Shown here: positions 45,621 through 54,301 of the stretch, one piece after another
Numbering within the stretch: the first letter of the stretch is position 1
How the letters are laid out: every line of letters starts with the position of its first letter
Notes under the pieces: generated by a model
The model's input: only the letters and a program-made list of their open reading frames with translations
What the model was told of the DNA's origin: nothing
Databases searched by the model: none
NCBI GenBank assembly: GCA_910578175.1
Contig: CAJTPF010000010.1
Coordinates: 8,831 to 72,830 of the forward strand
Source of the DNA: an uncultured Lachnospiraceae bacterium
GTDB taxonomy: Bacteria; Bacillota; Clostridia; Lachnospirales; Lachnospiraceae
DNA length: 64,000 nucleotides
Direction: 5' to 3'
Made by a program: the position numbers and the translations under genes

Positions 45621-46259
45621 ATGAATTACTTTTATGTGCTTGAAGGAATAAGCTGTGCGGGGAAAACATCGATTATTAATTGTCTGGAAAAAAAAGGAAT
45701 CAATATCATTCGTGAAAACGTTACCTTTTGTAACGACTTTCCGCCTCTGCCCACGAACTATAGTGAATCCCGTAGAAATGAAAAGTTTATATTAGAGCTT
45801 GAAAAAAAGCGATGCAATATTGCGAATGGGAGAGACGGCCTTTTTGTTGCGGATCGGATGATAATATCTTCGCTGGCAATAAGTTATGCATGGGATTATG
45901 GAACCATTCATAAATTTATTCAGGATATCATCATTAGTATTCGAAATACAGACGATCTTTTGCTTTGCGATTGTAATTTTTATCTGGACGTTAAGTATGA
46001 CGATGTGATCGAACGCAATAAGAAGCGCTGCAGTCTTTTGGGAAAGGAATGGGTCGGTGAAGATATCATTCAGCGGCAGAGATATTTTTATGATATATAT
46101 AAAGATATTGTACGTTCAGAAAACTGGTATGATATTAATTCTTCCGGGTTATCCACGGAGGAGATTTCTGAAATTATTACAACAGTCCGGATAGAAAGGC
46201 AACATGTCACGAAAGAACAGCGTGTTGAGGAGTTTATAAGATTGTATGAAAATATATAA
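45621..46259 (+). CDS. Deoxynucleoside/thymidylate-kinase-like protein
   Basis: This 212-residue P-loop kinase has GISCAGKTS (residues 9-17) and DRMIISSLAISYAW (about 78-91), like the DRxxxS region of dNK/TMK proteins. Next to an NDK, it could phosphorylate a nucleoside or nucleoside-like intermediate. The first nucleotide-binding part is conserved; the lid is less so, and the substrate cannot be predicted. The end overlaps the pyruvyltransferase gene by 14 bases. Confidence 0.75.
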   Translation: MNYFYVLEGISCAGKTSIINCLEKKGINIIRENVTFCNDFPPLPTNYSESRRNEKFILELEKKRCNIANGRDGLFVADRMIISSLAISYAWDYGTIHKFIQDIIISIRNTDDLLLCDCNFYLDVKYDDVIERNKKRCSLLGKEWVGEDIIQRQRYFYDIYKDIVRSENWYDINSSGLSTEEISEIITTVRIERQHVTKEQRVEEFIRLYENI

Positions 46260-47334
46260 TTATATCTGGGGGATTGTTCCGCCTCATTTTAATGACTGGC
46301 TGCGATATAAACTCGTTCCGGGCGGTAAAAAATATGATGAAGATTTAAAACGATTAAAGAAGATCTTTGTGCTGATCTGTGCGGATTATGCCAATATGGG
46401 TGACATTGCGATTACATTTTCTCAAATAAAATTCCTTAAGAATAATTTTCCGGAGTATAAAATCATTCCGCATCTGATCAGCGATATATACAGGGATATG
46501 AAAAGTATGAAGGAAATTGTTAATAAGAATGACATTATTACAATGACAGGCGGAGGAAATAACGGCTGCCTGTATCCGGGAATAGAATTTTGCAGAATGT
46601 TCGTTATACAAAATTTCACAGACAATCTGATCCTTTCTTTTCCGCAATCAATTTCGTTGTCTGAGGGTATCACCGGAACCAGGATATTGAGGAAGATGAA
46701 AAATATCTACGGCAGGCATGAGCACTTGGTTTTGTGTGCAAGAGAGAGTTCTACATACAAAACGTATAAAAAAGTGTTTAGGAATAATAAAGCATTATTG
46801 ATTCCGGATATTGTATTTTACGATACGGATAAACGGGGATCATTTCAGCCAGGCAAAAAAGACAATATATTGATCTGCAGAAGAAATGATGTGGAATGTA
46901 AAGTAACGGATGGGTTCTGGAATTTAGTTGGAAATCTTTGTAAACAATATGGAACGGTTACTTATCAGGATACCGTTCTGGACAGATCGTATCATGACTT
47001 TGAGAGTCAGCGTAAGGATCTGAATGATATGATAGATTGTTATCAGGAAGCAGATCTGGTTGTTACAGACCGTCTGCACGGAATGATATTCAGCTATATC
47101 ACCGGAACACCCTGCATGGTATTTCCGGGTGCAACGGATAAAATTTGCAGAAGCTATGATTGGATAAAAGAATGTAATTTCATTTTCTTATTAAATCATG
47201 AAGATATAGATGAGTTTACAGGCGCGCTGGAATGGGCGGGCAATATAAAAAAATTGAAGTATGCTGATCTGGGCGGACATTTTGAAATGCTGCAGGCATG
47301 CATCAGAAAGGAATTGAATGGGTTACGAAAATAA
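46246..47334 (+). CDS. Polysaccharide pyruvyltransferase-like protein
   Basis: This 362-residue protein of the PS_pyruv_trans family has ADYANMGD near the start (about residue 47), TMTGGGNNGC, and the DRLHGMIFSYITGTPC nucleotide-binding region (about 272-287), all typical. The family transfers pyruvate ketals from PEP to sugars. The presence of a PEP-synthase-like protein in the same cluster is suggestive, but family members can also be inactive or differently specific. Confidence 0.8.
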   Translation: MKIYNYIWGIVPPHFNDWLRYKLVPGGKKYDEDLKRLKKIFVLICADYANMGDIAITFSQIKFLKNNFPEYKIIPHLISDIYRDMKSMKEIVNKNDIITMTGGGNNGCLYPGIEFCRMFVIQNFTDNLILSFPQSISLSEGITGTRILRKMKNIYGRHEHLVLCARESSTYKTYKKVFRNNKALLIPDIVFYDTDKRGSFQPGKKDNILICRRNDVECKVTDGFWNLVGNLCKQYGTVTYQDTVLDRSYHDFESQRKDLNDMIDCYQEADLVVTDRLHGMIFSYITGTPCMVFPGATDKICRSYDWIKECNFIFLLNHEDIDEFTGALEWAGNIKKLKYADLGGHFEMLQACIRKELNGLRK

Positions 47335-47848
47335 ATGGAAAGAAGAATTTGAATATGATGAACGTTTTATAAACAGATATAAAAAACTACTCGGTATGTT
47401 AGACGGGGTCTCATTTTCATCTGTCCTGGATCTGGGATGCGGCGTTCAGTATCTAAAGGATCTGATACCGGATAATGTGCATTATACGGGTGTTGATCTG
47501 TATAAGCATAAAGAAGATAGTTTAGTGTGCGATTTTAACAAAAAAGAATTTGTATATGATTTGGAGGCATATGATCTCACAATATCAGCAGGAGTATTGG
47601 AGTATATATATGAGATACCAGATTTTTTACATAATATATCCAGTGTAACTAAGGACTTTTATTTATGCAGTTATCATTTCCGGGAGTTTACAAAGTATAA
47701 ACCGGAGATTTGGACAGATACATTATTATCGTTGCGGAAATTTGCTGAAATAGCGGAAAAAGAAAATTTTATATTATTAAAGGCTGTTACAAAAGCAAAA
47801 GACAGAGATGATAACAGGGCAACATTAATGCTATTTGAAAAGAGATGA
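47318..47848 (+). CDS. Class I SAM-dependent methyltransferase
   Basis: This 176-residue small methyltransferase has motif I SVLDLGCGVQYL (about 35-46) and ISAGVLEYIYEIPDFL, a post-motif II region. It overlaps the previous gene by 17 bases. The substrate is unknown; methyl-group release would generate SAH, and together with the radical SAM enzyme this may explain the MTA/SAH-type phosphorylase nearby. Confidence 0.75.
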   Translation: MGYENKWKEEFEYDERFINRYKKLLGMLDGVSFSSVLDLGCGVQYLKDLIPDNVHYTGVDLYKHKEDSLVCDFNKKEFVYDLEAYDLTISAGVLEYIYEIPDFLHNISSVTKDFYLCSYHFREFTKYKPEIWTDTLLSLRKFAEIAEKENFILLKAVTKAKDRDDNRATLMLFEKR

Positions 47849-47869
47849 TCGTTAAAAAGAAGGGAGGAT

Positions 47870-48157
47870 ATGACATCAAAAAAAAGTATGTCATATAAAG
47901 AAGATATGGATATCAGAGAAACAGTAACATTGTGTTGTAAGAAGATCATGGAGAAAAGCAGAGGGAGTATCGAGGTTGATATGGATACCGCCATCTCCAG
48001 GGATAAAGGGATAGATTCCCTTGGGATCGTAAATCTGGTTCTGGAGCTGGAAGATCAATTTGGCATTGAATTGGATGATCATCTTGGAGATATAAGAAAA
48101 TGTGAAACCGTAAGGGATCTGGTTGACGTAATGACCGGTGTGATCGGGAAAGAATAA
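47870..48157 (+). CDS. Acyl carrier protein
   Basis: This 95-residue carrier protein has the phosphopantetheine serine S50 in GIDSLG, surrounded by a typical four-helix ACP sequence (IVNLVLELEDQFGIEL). It is immediately followed by an amino acid:carrier-protein ligase, so it probably carries an aminoacyl group rather than a fatty acid. A GGGAGG site lies close before the ATG. Confidence 0.88.
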   Translation: MTSKKSMSYKEDMDIRETVTLCCKKIMEKSRGSIEVDMDTAISRDKGIDSLGIVNLVLELEDQFGIELDDHLGDIRKCETVRDLVDVMTGVIGKE

Positions 48158-48180
48158 TTCAAAAATAAGGAAAGACAGAG

Positions 48181-49341
48181 ATGAAAACCATTAGGATCGA
48201 GTTAAGCAGTGATGTGGATATGGAGGAGTTTATTAAGGTTATCGGCTTTGCTTCTGAAAGCATCTCAGACTATAAAACGGAAAATAACCTGGTGATGATA
48301 GATGTAGAGGATAACGCAAATGAAGACCATATATCAACGGCAGTCAAAAATCTGGCGGAAAAATATGTGTCTGCCAGACGCATAGAAAAGAATATTTATC
48401 AGAATAGAAAAGAAATTGAACGTTATTATAAGGAGTTTGGATCCATATATTATTTTGACGAAGGAATGGCCTCTTTATCAGGGGTATCTTTGTTTTTATA
48501 CAGATATTTTGAAAATATTTTTGAAAGTAAACTGAAAGAGATAGCCGGGCAAATGGAATGTAATATAGTTACTAAATTGTTTCCGGTGCTGTTGCCGGTT
48601 TCCTGCTATAAAAAAACAGGATATTTGAAACGTTCTCCCCAATATGCCATTTTTTGCTGCTCGGCAATAGAGAATTTGGATCTGCTTCATAATATCAATG
48701 ATTTAGATGAAAACGAGTATAAGGAGATTATTGATCATCCGTCTTATGCGTTATCGCCATCGGCGTGCTTTCATGTATATGAAGAATTTAAAAACAAGAT
48801 ATTAAATAAAAATACGATTGTAACTTTTACCCAAAGCGTATTTAGAAATGAGGGCCGGTTTAATTTTACCGAATTTGGACGAATGAGAGATTATCATGTA
48901 AGAGAGATTGTTTTCATTGGCGATGAGGATTTCGTTACGTTCTCAAGAGAGAGGATGCTGGATATTACAAAATCCTTTATTCAGGAAATCGATTTGGATG
49001 CGAAGATACAAATAGCATCCGATCCGTTTATCCTGCCTGAAATGCAAAAGTTTAAAAAGATACAAACGATTGACAAAAGCAAGTATGAATTACAGATTTC
49101 ATATGAAAAAGGAAAATATATATCGGCAGCATCATTTAATCTTCATGGAAATGCGTTTTCGCATCCGTTTGCATTTTCGGTTAAGGATAAGAAAACGGTT
49201 TCAGGGTGCATTGGATATGGATTGGAAAGACTGGTGTTTGCTTTTTTGAGTCAGTATGGCGAAAACCATGAAAATTGGCCAAAATCTATAAAGCAGGCAT
49301 ATATTTTAGAGAATGGGGGAACGGAACAAAGTGGTCTGTGA
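48181..49341 (+). CDS. Amino acid:[carrier protein] ligase (class II aaRS-like)
   Basis: This 386-residue protein resembles the truncated seryl-tRNA-synthetase-like ligases that load an amino acid onto a carrier protein. Motif 2 reads VFRNEGRFNFTEFGRMRDYHVREIV and motif 3 reads GCIGYGLERLVFAF, while the tRNA-binding arm is absent. Cysteines in SPSACFHVY and SGCIGYG and the Glu of RNEG match the zinc ligands of these enzymes. The neighbouring ACP is its likely substrate. Known relatives activate glycine or alanine; the amino acid here cannot be read. Confidence 0.8.
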   Translation: MKTIRIELSSDVDMEEFIKVIGFASESISDYKTENNLVMIDVEDNANEDHISTAVKNLAEKYVSARRIEKNIYQNRKEIERYYKEFGSIYYFDEGMASLSGVSLFLYRYFENIFESKLKEIAGQMECNIVTKLFPVLLPVSCYKKTGYLKRSPQYAIFCCSAIENLDLLHNINDLDENEYKEIIDHPSYALSPSACFHVYEEFKNKILNKNTIVTFTQSVFRNEGRFNFTEFGRMRDYHVREIVFIGDEDFVTFSRERMLDITKSFIQEIDLDAKIQIASDPFILPEMQKFKKIQTIDKSKYELQISYEKGKYISAASFNLHGNAFSHPFAFSVKDKKTVSGCIGYGLERLVFAFLSQYGENHENWPKSIKQAYILENGGTEQSGL

Positions 49342-49900
49342 AGAAAAAGAGATAAAGCTGTTACTGACGAAGGTGGAATATGAAAGGATACGATCATTAT
49401 TTGCTTTTGAAACACCTTATGTCCAGACAAATTATTATTATGGTCATGAAAATCTGGATCCTCGTATTACGATCAGGATTCGAAAGAAAAACGATCTGAA
49501 ATTACAGATTAAAATACCTGTTCGTATTAACGGAACGCTTCATATAAAGGAGGAGTATGAAGGAACGGTAGATGAGATTTCCGATATCCTTCCGTTCGAA
49601 AAGGTAAGGAATATTTATGATGTGGGCGTTGACAGTGATCTGTATCTGCTTGGCAGTCTGTGTACAAACAGAAGGATTTGTACATTGTTTCCCAATGTTG
49701 AGATAGCGTTGGATCAAAACAGGTATTTGGGAAAGATCGATTACGAACTGGAAATAGAATATAAAGGCGATTATCCAATTCAGGTGACAGACATATTGGA
49801 AAAAGAAAAAATTTTCCTGAAAGGTAACACAAAGGGTAAAAAAACCAGATTTATGGAAGAACTGCGGAAAGGAGAGGAATCCGGCCGTTATGGAAAATAA
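49331..49900 (+). CDS. CYTH-domain triphosphatase-like protein
   Basis: This protein is about 189 residues from GTG 49331 (an alternative ATG 49313 adds six). The ExExK hallmark EKEIK sits near the N-terminus. RIRKKNDLKLQIK and YELEIEYKG follow, consistent with the beta-tunnel of CYTH/triphosphate-tunnel enzymes, which hydrolyse triphosphates or cyclise ATP. The first bases overlap the ligase gene and the last overlap the next gene. It may clear or shape a triphosphorylated product. Confidence 0.7.
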   Translation: MVCEEKEIKLLLTKVEYERIRSLFAFETPYVQTNYYYGHENLDPRITIRIRKKNDLKLQIKIPVRINGTLHIKEEYEGTVDEISDILPFEKVRNIYDVGVDSDLYLLGSLCTNRRICTLFPNVEIALDQNRYLGKIDYELEIEYKGDYPIQVTDILEKEKIFLKGNTKGKKTRFMEELRKGEESGRYGK

Positions 49901-51524
49901 ATTTATACAAAATAGGATTGTATCGAATAATGATAAGTACAATCCCAGACAATTAACCTGTTTTCATAAACCCTGGGCCATTTTGTATGGCTCCATAAGG
50001 GAAGAATATTTTGAATTATACTTACTGACTTCGGTTTTTTACGAGAACTATGCATATGGAAACTATTTTCCATTATTTGGTTCATCGGAAAATTTAAATT
50101 CAAATTATTACCGGTTTGCAAAAGAAATATTAGAGCCAAGATTTGCAGTAAATGTAGGCAGGATCATATACAGCAATAAAGAAGAATTTGTCAGGAATAT
50201 TGCAGAAAAATCAACAGCCGGGGAAAGAATCTTAGTTCCGGCGGATTTGATCGAACTTCCCTATTATGAGGATTATAAGATAAATCATCATATACATTTT
50301 TTTGTGATCAAAGGTTTTGACCTGGAAAAAGAGATATTTTATGTGTTGGACAATATGCAGATCGACGGAGGTTCGGACGGTATATATAAAAATTTTGCAA
50401 TCACCTTTGACCGTATGTATCGTATGGCTGCAGCCTGTTTTGGTTCATACCTTGCATCAGAGCCAATGCCGTATTTCTGGACATTAAGGAGCCTGAAAAA
50501 GGAGGGAGAAAAGGGATATACGGCATCAGAGGCATTGAGGGACCATATGGCAGAGCTGGAAGACGCCGGTAACCATAGGGGGCGGTTATCATATCCGGAA
50601 GATTATATTTTTTCAAAGCAGATGAACGGCGTATTAAACTTTTCAAGATCTTATGCAAAAATTCTAAACTATAAAGAAGTATATTTTGATATGTTGTTTA
50701 AGAAACTTATGGAAAGCAATATTGATGAAGATCTGTTGCGGAATTTGATGAACAAGAAAAAACAGAATTACGCTGCCTGGGAAAATTTAAGAGCTTTAGT
50801 CATGTATCATTATGCAAAAAAAAATGGCCGTTTAGGGGAACTGGAAAAAGAATACAGACAATGTGTATCTGAAGATAAAGCTTTTTTTGATACCGTAATA
50901 AATGTTATAAAAAATATAAAACAAAATAATATTCGTCCGGATACTCCGGATGAAGTATATAAAGCCAATATATACAATCCAAAATTGGCAGATATCTCAA
51001 TAAACGGCAATAACGTCCTGATCCTTCATAGTAAAACTGAGGTTTATGATACATGGAAAAACCAGGATAATGCCACGCAGGTCTTATTTAAAAAAAGACC
51101 GGAAGATGAGATCGAATTCAGCTGTGAACTGCACATTAAGAATGAAGCGGATTTTCCTTTTTTTAGCGGTATGATAATAAAAAATGAAGACGGAAGAATG
51201 TTTTTGTTCGGAAATGATGCAAAGTGTTCAATGGCATTATATTGTCCTCAGCTGGAAGAAAATTTTACAATTAACAAAGCAGAATTTTATGATGAAAAGA
51301 TGATACTTAAATGTATTATTACTCATAATGAAATATTGTTTTGTTATGATAATTTACAAAACAGTGAAGGCCATACATGGAGGATCGATAAGACCGGGGC
51401 TGTAAGCCAGATTGGAATTATCTCAAAAACCTGGAATGCCATAGAACATCAAAGTGGGTTTTACGATATTAAAACACAGATAAACGGTAATTTTGTCGAG
51501 ATATTTGGTTCGAATCAATATTAA
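49890..51524 (+). CDS. C39/BtrH-like cysteine acyltransferase with beta-sandwich tail
   Basis: This 544-residue protein has an N-terminal domain that looks like the cysteine-peptidase-fold acyltransferases of antibiotic clusters (BtrH type). QLTCFHKPW gives a nucleophile at Cys24, and about 110 residues later comes INHHIHFFVIKGFDLEKE with a His/Asp pair and YVLDNM. A helical middle follows, then a C-terminal beta-rich region (about 350-544) resembling a DUF1349/laminin-G-like sugar-binding sandwich. In butirosin biosynthesis BtrH moves an acyl group from an ACP to an aminoglycoside; here the ACP and ligase upstream could feed it. It overlaps the CYTH gene by 11 bases. Confidence 0.6.
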   Translation: MENKFIQNRIVSNNDKYNPRQLTCFHKPWAILYGSIREEYFELYLLTSVFYENYAYGNYFPLFGSSENLNSNYYRFAKEILEPRFAVNVGRIIYSNKEEFVRNIAEKSTAGERILVPADLIELPYYEDYKINHHIHFFVIKGFDLEKEIFYVLDNMQIDGGSDGIYKNFAITFDRMYRMAAACFGSYLASEPMPYFWTLRSLKKEGEKGYTASEALRDHMAELEDAGNHRGRLSYPEDYIFSKQMNGVLNFSRSYAKILNYKEVYFDMLFKKLMESNIDEDLLRNLMNKKKQNYAAWENLRALVMYHYAKKNGRLGELEKEYRQCVSEDKAFFDTVINVIKNIKQNNIRPDTPDEVYKANIYNPKLADISINGNNVLILHSKTEVYDTWKNQDNATQVLFKKRPEDEIEFSCELHIKNEADFPFFSGMIIKNEDGRMFLFGNDAKCSMALYCPQLEENFTINKAEFYDEKMILKCIITHNEILFCYDNLQNSEGHTWRIDKTGAVSQIGIISKTWNAIEHQSGFYDIKTQINGNFVEIFGSNQY

Positions 51525-51562
51525 AGGAGTATGGGTTACTTTTATGTAACATAAAGAAAGCG

Positions 51563-52564
51563 ATGATTAAAGTTGAAAATGTTTCAAAAGAGTTTATAAC
51601 AGCAAAAAAATATCCTGGTTTTAAGGGGGCAGTCAAAGGATTATTTTCAAATGAAAAAGAGGCGAAAATGGCAGTAGATGATATATCATTTGAAATCGAA
51701 GATGGCGAAATGGTGGGATATATAGGTGAAAACGGTGCCGGAAAGTCTACGTCTATAAAAATAATGACAGGAATAATTGAACCGACAAAAGGAAAGATCG
51801 AAGTGGACGGAATCATTCCATACAAAAAAAGAATGGAAAATGCCAGAAACATAGGAGTTGTTTTTGGGCAGAGAACACAGCTGTGGTGGAATCTGCCGTT
51901 GTGCGAGTCCTTTGGAATACTAAAAGAGATTTATAAAATCAGCGATCATGATTACAAAAAAAGAATGCAATTTTTAGATGAAGTTTTGGAGTTGGAAAAA
52001 TTTATTAACAGTTCCGTAAGAAATCTTTCGTTAGGACAAAGAATGAGAGCGGATTTAGCGGCGTCATTATTACACAATCCCAAAACTTTGTATCTGGATG
52101 AACCAACGATTGGATTAGATGTTGTGGTAAAGGATAAGATTCGTACGGCAATTAAGGAAATCAACAGTGAGTATCAGACGAAAGTCATATTGACCACGCA
52201 CGACCTGGGTGATATCGAGGAAATATGTAAGCGTATCCTGATCATAGATAATGGGAAAATCATCTATGACGGTACTGTGGAGGATATTAAAAAAAAGTAT
52301 GGGAAAATGAGAAAGATTTCATTGGATCTGAAGGATATAAACGTAGTGCATAAAGTTAATTTCAATGATATTTATCAGTTATCCGGCAGTGATTTTAATT
52401 ATGAAATAGATGGGAAGACAGTTACATATTCAATTAACAGGGATAAGGTAAATGTATCTTTGGTGATTTCAAATATTATGCAGGAGACGGATATACAGGA
52501 CATACGAATTAAGGAGACGGATATAAGTGAGATCGTTAAACAGATTTACATTGGTGGAATTTAA
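51563..52564 (+). CDS. ABC transporter ATP-binding protein of the cluster exporter
   Basis: This 333-residue ATPase has Walker A GENGAGKST (about 56-64), a Q-loop, signature LSLGQRMRADLAASLL, Walker B LYLDEPTIGLD and an H-loop HD. A C-terminal regulatory extension of about 80 residues resembles drug- or polysaccharide-type ABC-2 ATPases. It is followed directly by two permease genes, forming an exporter for the cluster product. Confidence 0.93.
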   Translation: MIKVENVSKEFITAKKYPGFKGAVKGLFSNEKEAKMAVDDISFEIEDGEMVGYIGENGAGKSTSIKIMTGIIEPTKGKIEVDGIIPYKKRMENARNIGVVFGQRTQLWWNLPLCESFGILKEIYKISDHDYKKRMQFLDEVLELEKFINSSVRNLSLGQRMRADLAASLLHNPKTLYLDEPTIGLDVVVKDKIRTAIKEINSEYQTKVILTTHDLGDIEEICKRILIIDNGKIIYDGTVEDIKKKYGKMRKISLDLKDINVVHKVNFNDIYQLSGSDFNYEIDGKTVTYSINRDKVNVSLVISNIMQETDIQDIRIKETDISEIVKQIYIGGI

Positions 52565-52576
52565 TTGGAGGCGGTT

Positions 52577-53425
52577 ATGAAAGATAGTATTCTGAATTTT
52601 AATAAGAAAATAAAAAATTTGTTTATATATACTCCGTTTATTAAAAGTGTTTTAAAAGATAACCTGGCATATAAAGGAACTTTTTATTTGTACATATTAT
52701 GTAAAATTCTATGTGTGTTTATTACATATTACTTATGGAAAGCTATCTTTCTAAGTTCGGACAATGCCAGTCTGGGTGGGTTTACAGATATAGAAATGGT
52801 TGCATATATCTTTATGTCTTTTGTCTGTTCCAATATAGTATTTATCAGTATGACAACAAAGATCGGAAATGACGTAATGGATGGATCCATTGCGATCAAT
52901 CTGATAAAGCCTATCAGTTATAAGTTAAAATTATTATCAGAATCTTTTGGCGAAATGGTTTATAAGCTTATATTTCCGTCTTTATTTATATGGGTTGGGA
53001 TAGAATATTATAAATTCTGCACAATGGAAAATTATCGTTTTTTGCTCAGTAATGCTCTTTTATTTTTACTCAGCAGTTTTCTTGGATTTATCATTTATTT
53101 TTTATTTGAATTCTGTTTTGGAATGCTGGCATTTTATAGTACATATGTATGGGGAATGGAGATCATAAAAAATAGTATTTTGACATTTTTAACCGGTCAA
53201 TTGATTCCGCTGACGTTCTTTCCGGATACGATTCAAAAGATTTTTGATTATTTTCCGTTTGCTTTGATGAACTATGCACCGGTAATGATATATTTGGGAA
53301 AATTTAATTCTTCAAAAATAATGTTTTTAATTGTAAAACAACTGGTTTGGATAGTATTATTGGAGATTTTTAGTTACCGGCTATGGAAAAGGATAACAAA
53401 AAGAATCAGTATACTGGGAGGTTAG
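52577..53425 (+). CDS. ABC-2-type permease subunit A
   Basis: This 282-residue membrane protein starts at ATG 52577 behind GGAGG (52567-52571); a TTG frame from 52565 runs through the ribosome site. It has about six transmembrane segments and the size of ABC2_membrane_6 (DUF990-type) permeases that occur as pairs with a single ATPase. It lies right behind the ATPase gene. Confidence 0.8.
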   Translation: MKDSILNFNKKIKNLFIYTPFIKSVLKDNLAYKGTFYLYILCKILCVFITYYLWKAIFLSSDNASLGGFTDIEMVAYIFMSFVCSNIVFISMTTKIGNDVMDGSIAINLIKPISYKLKLLSESFGEMVYKLIFPSLFIWVGIEYYKFCTMENYRFLLSNALLFLLSSFLGFIIYFLFEFCFGMLAFYSTYVWGMEIIKNSILTFLTGQLIPLTFFPDTIQKIFDYFPFALMNYAPVMIYLGKFNSSKIMFLIVKQLVWIVLLEIFSYRLWKRITKRISILGG

Positions 53426-53428
53426 GCT

Positions 53429-54220
53429 TTGAGATATTATATAAAAATATACAGGTTATTTTTAAGCCAGTATATAAAGTCGTTAATGCAATCAAAACTA
53501 AATTTTTTTGTCGGAATGTTCGGGAGTCTCTTTGTTCAGGCCAGCGGGATTTTATTTCTTTATCTGGTTTTTGAGCAGATTCCGTTGTTAAACGGATGGT
53601 CAATGGAAGAACTTATATTTATTTATGGATTTTCGCAGATTCCGAAGGCGCTTGACCACTTATTTGCAGATTATATCTGGCTGTTGTCATCAAGAATGAT
53701 CACTAACGGAGAGTTTGATCGTTATTTGCTGCGTCCTGTTCCGGCTTTTTTTCAATTAATATGCGACAGGTTTCAGTTAGATGCCATAGGCGAACTGTTG
53801 GTCGGAGCAGCGTTGGTGATCATGTCGGTACGCAACGGCACGGTACGGATCACTTTTGCTGGAAGTATTTTATTTATTGTTTCAATTTTAGCAGGATTTT
53901 TAATTTTTATGTCAGTCAAATTGTTTTTTGCATCGTTAGCATTCTGGCTGACAAACAGCGCGCCCATATTGCAATTAGGATATGAAATATCAAATTTTAC
54001 AAAATATCCGGTATCAATTTATCCGAAACCGATACAACTGATATCATCGTTTATCGTTCCGTTTGCATTTGCATCTTTTTATCCGGCCTCATATTTTATC
54101 AGGGATGTGTCTTTGTGGACAACGATAGCAGCGGAAGCAGCGGTATCCTGTATAGCCTGGATGATCGCACGAAGTGTTTTTGTTAAAGGTATGTCGGTAT
54201 ATAATAGTGTGGGAAACTGA
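53429..54220 (+). CDS. ABC-2-type permease subunit B
   Basis: This 263-residue membrane protein starts at TTG 53429, eight bases behind GGGAGG. It has five to six transmembrane helices and the same family layout as subunit A, so the two probably form the heterodimeric channel of the exporter. It is the last gene of the compact cluster that began at 38352. The next gene is a LicD wall-modification gene 81 bases away. Confidence 0.8.
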   Translation: MRYYIKIYRLFLSQYIKSLMQSKLNFFVGMFGSLFVQASGILFLYLVFEQIPLLNGWSMEELIFIYGFSQIPKALDHLFADYIWLLSSRMITNGEFDRYLLRPVPAFFQLICDRFQLDAIGELLVGAALVIMSVRNGTVRITFAGSILFIVSILAGFLIFMSVKLFFASLAFWLTNSAPILQLGYEISNFTKYPVSIYPKPIQLISSFIVPFAFASFYPASYFIRDVSLWTTIAAEAAVSCIAWMIARSVFVKGMSVYNSVGN

Positions 54221-54223
54221 AAT

Positions 54224-54254
54224 TTTCCATACATACTTGATTTTTCAATGGAAA
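54224..54254. terminator. Weak hairpin after the exporter
   Basis: TTTCCAT (54224-54230) pairs with ATGGAAA (54248-54254) around a 17-base loop in an AT-rich gap. It may mark the end of the cluster transcript, but there is no strong T tract. Confidence 0.3.
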
Positions 54255-54301
54255 TAGCATAAAATTAAAAAGTTAAATAATCCAGAGTACAATGTGTTTG
54301 A

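Noticed and set aside
45155..46259. NDK and dNK-like genes as housekeeping nucleotide enzymes
   Set aside because: Both differ at otherwise conserved positions (RNVLHCSDE, IKHEAVQ) and sit inside the cluster, so a specialised role is more likely.
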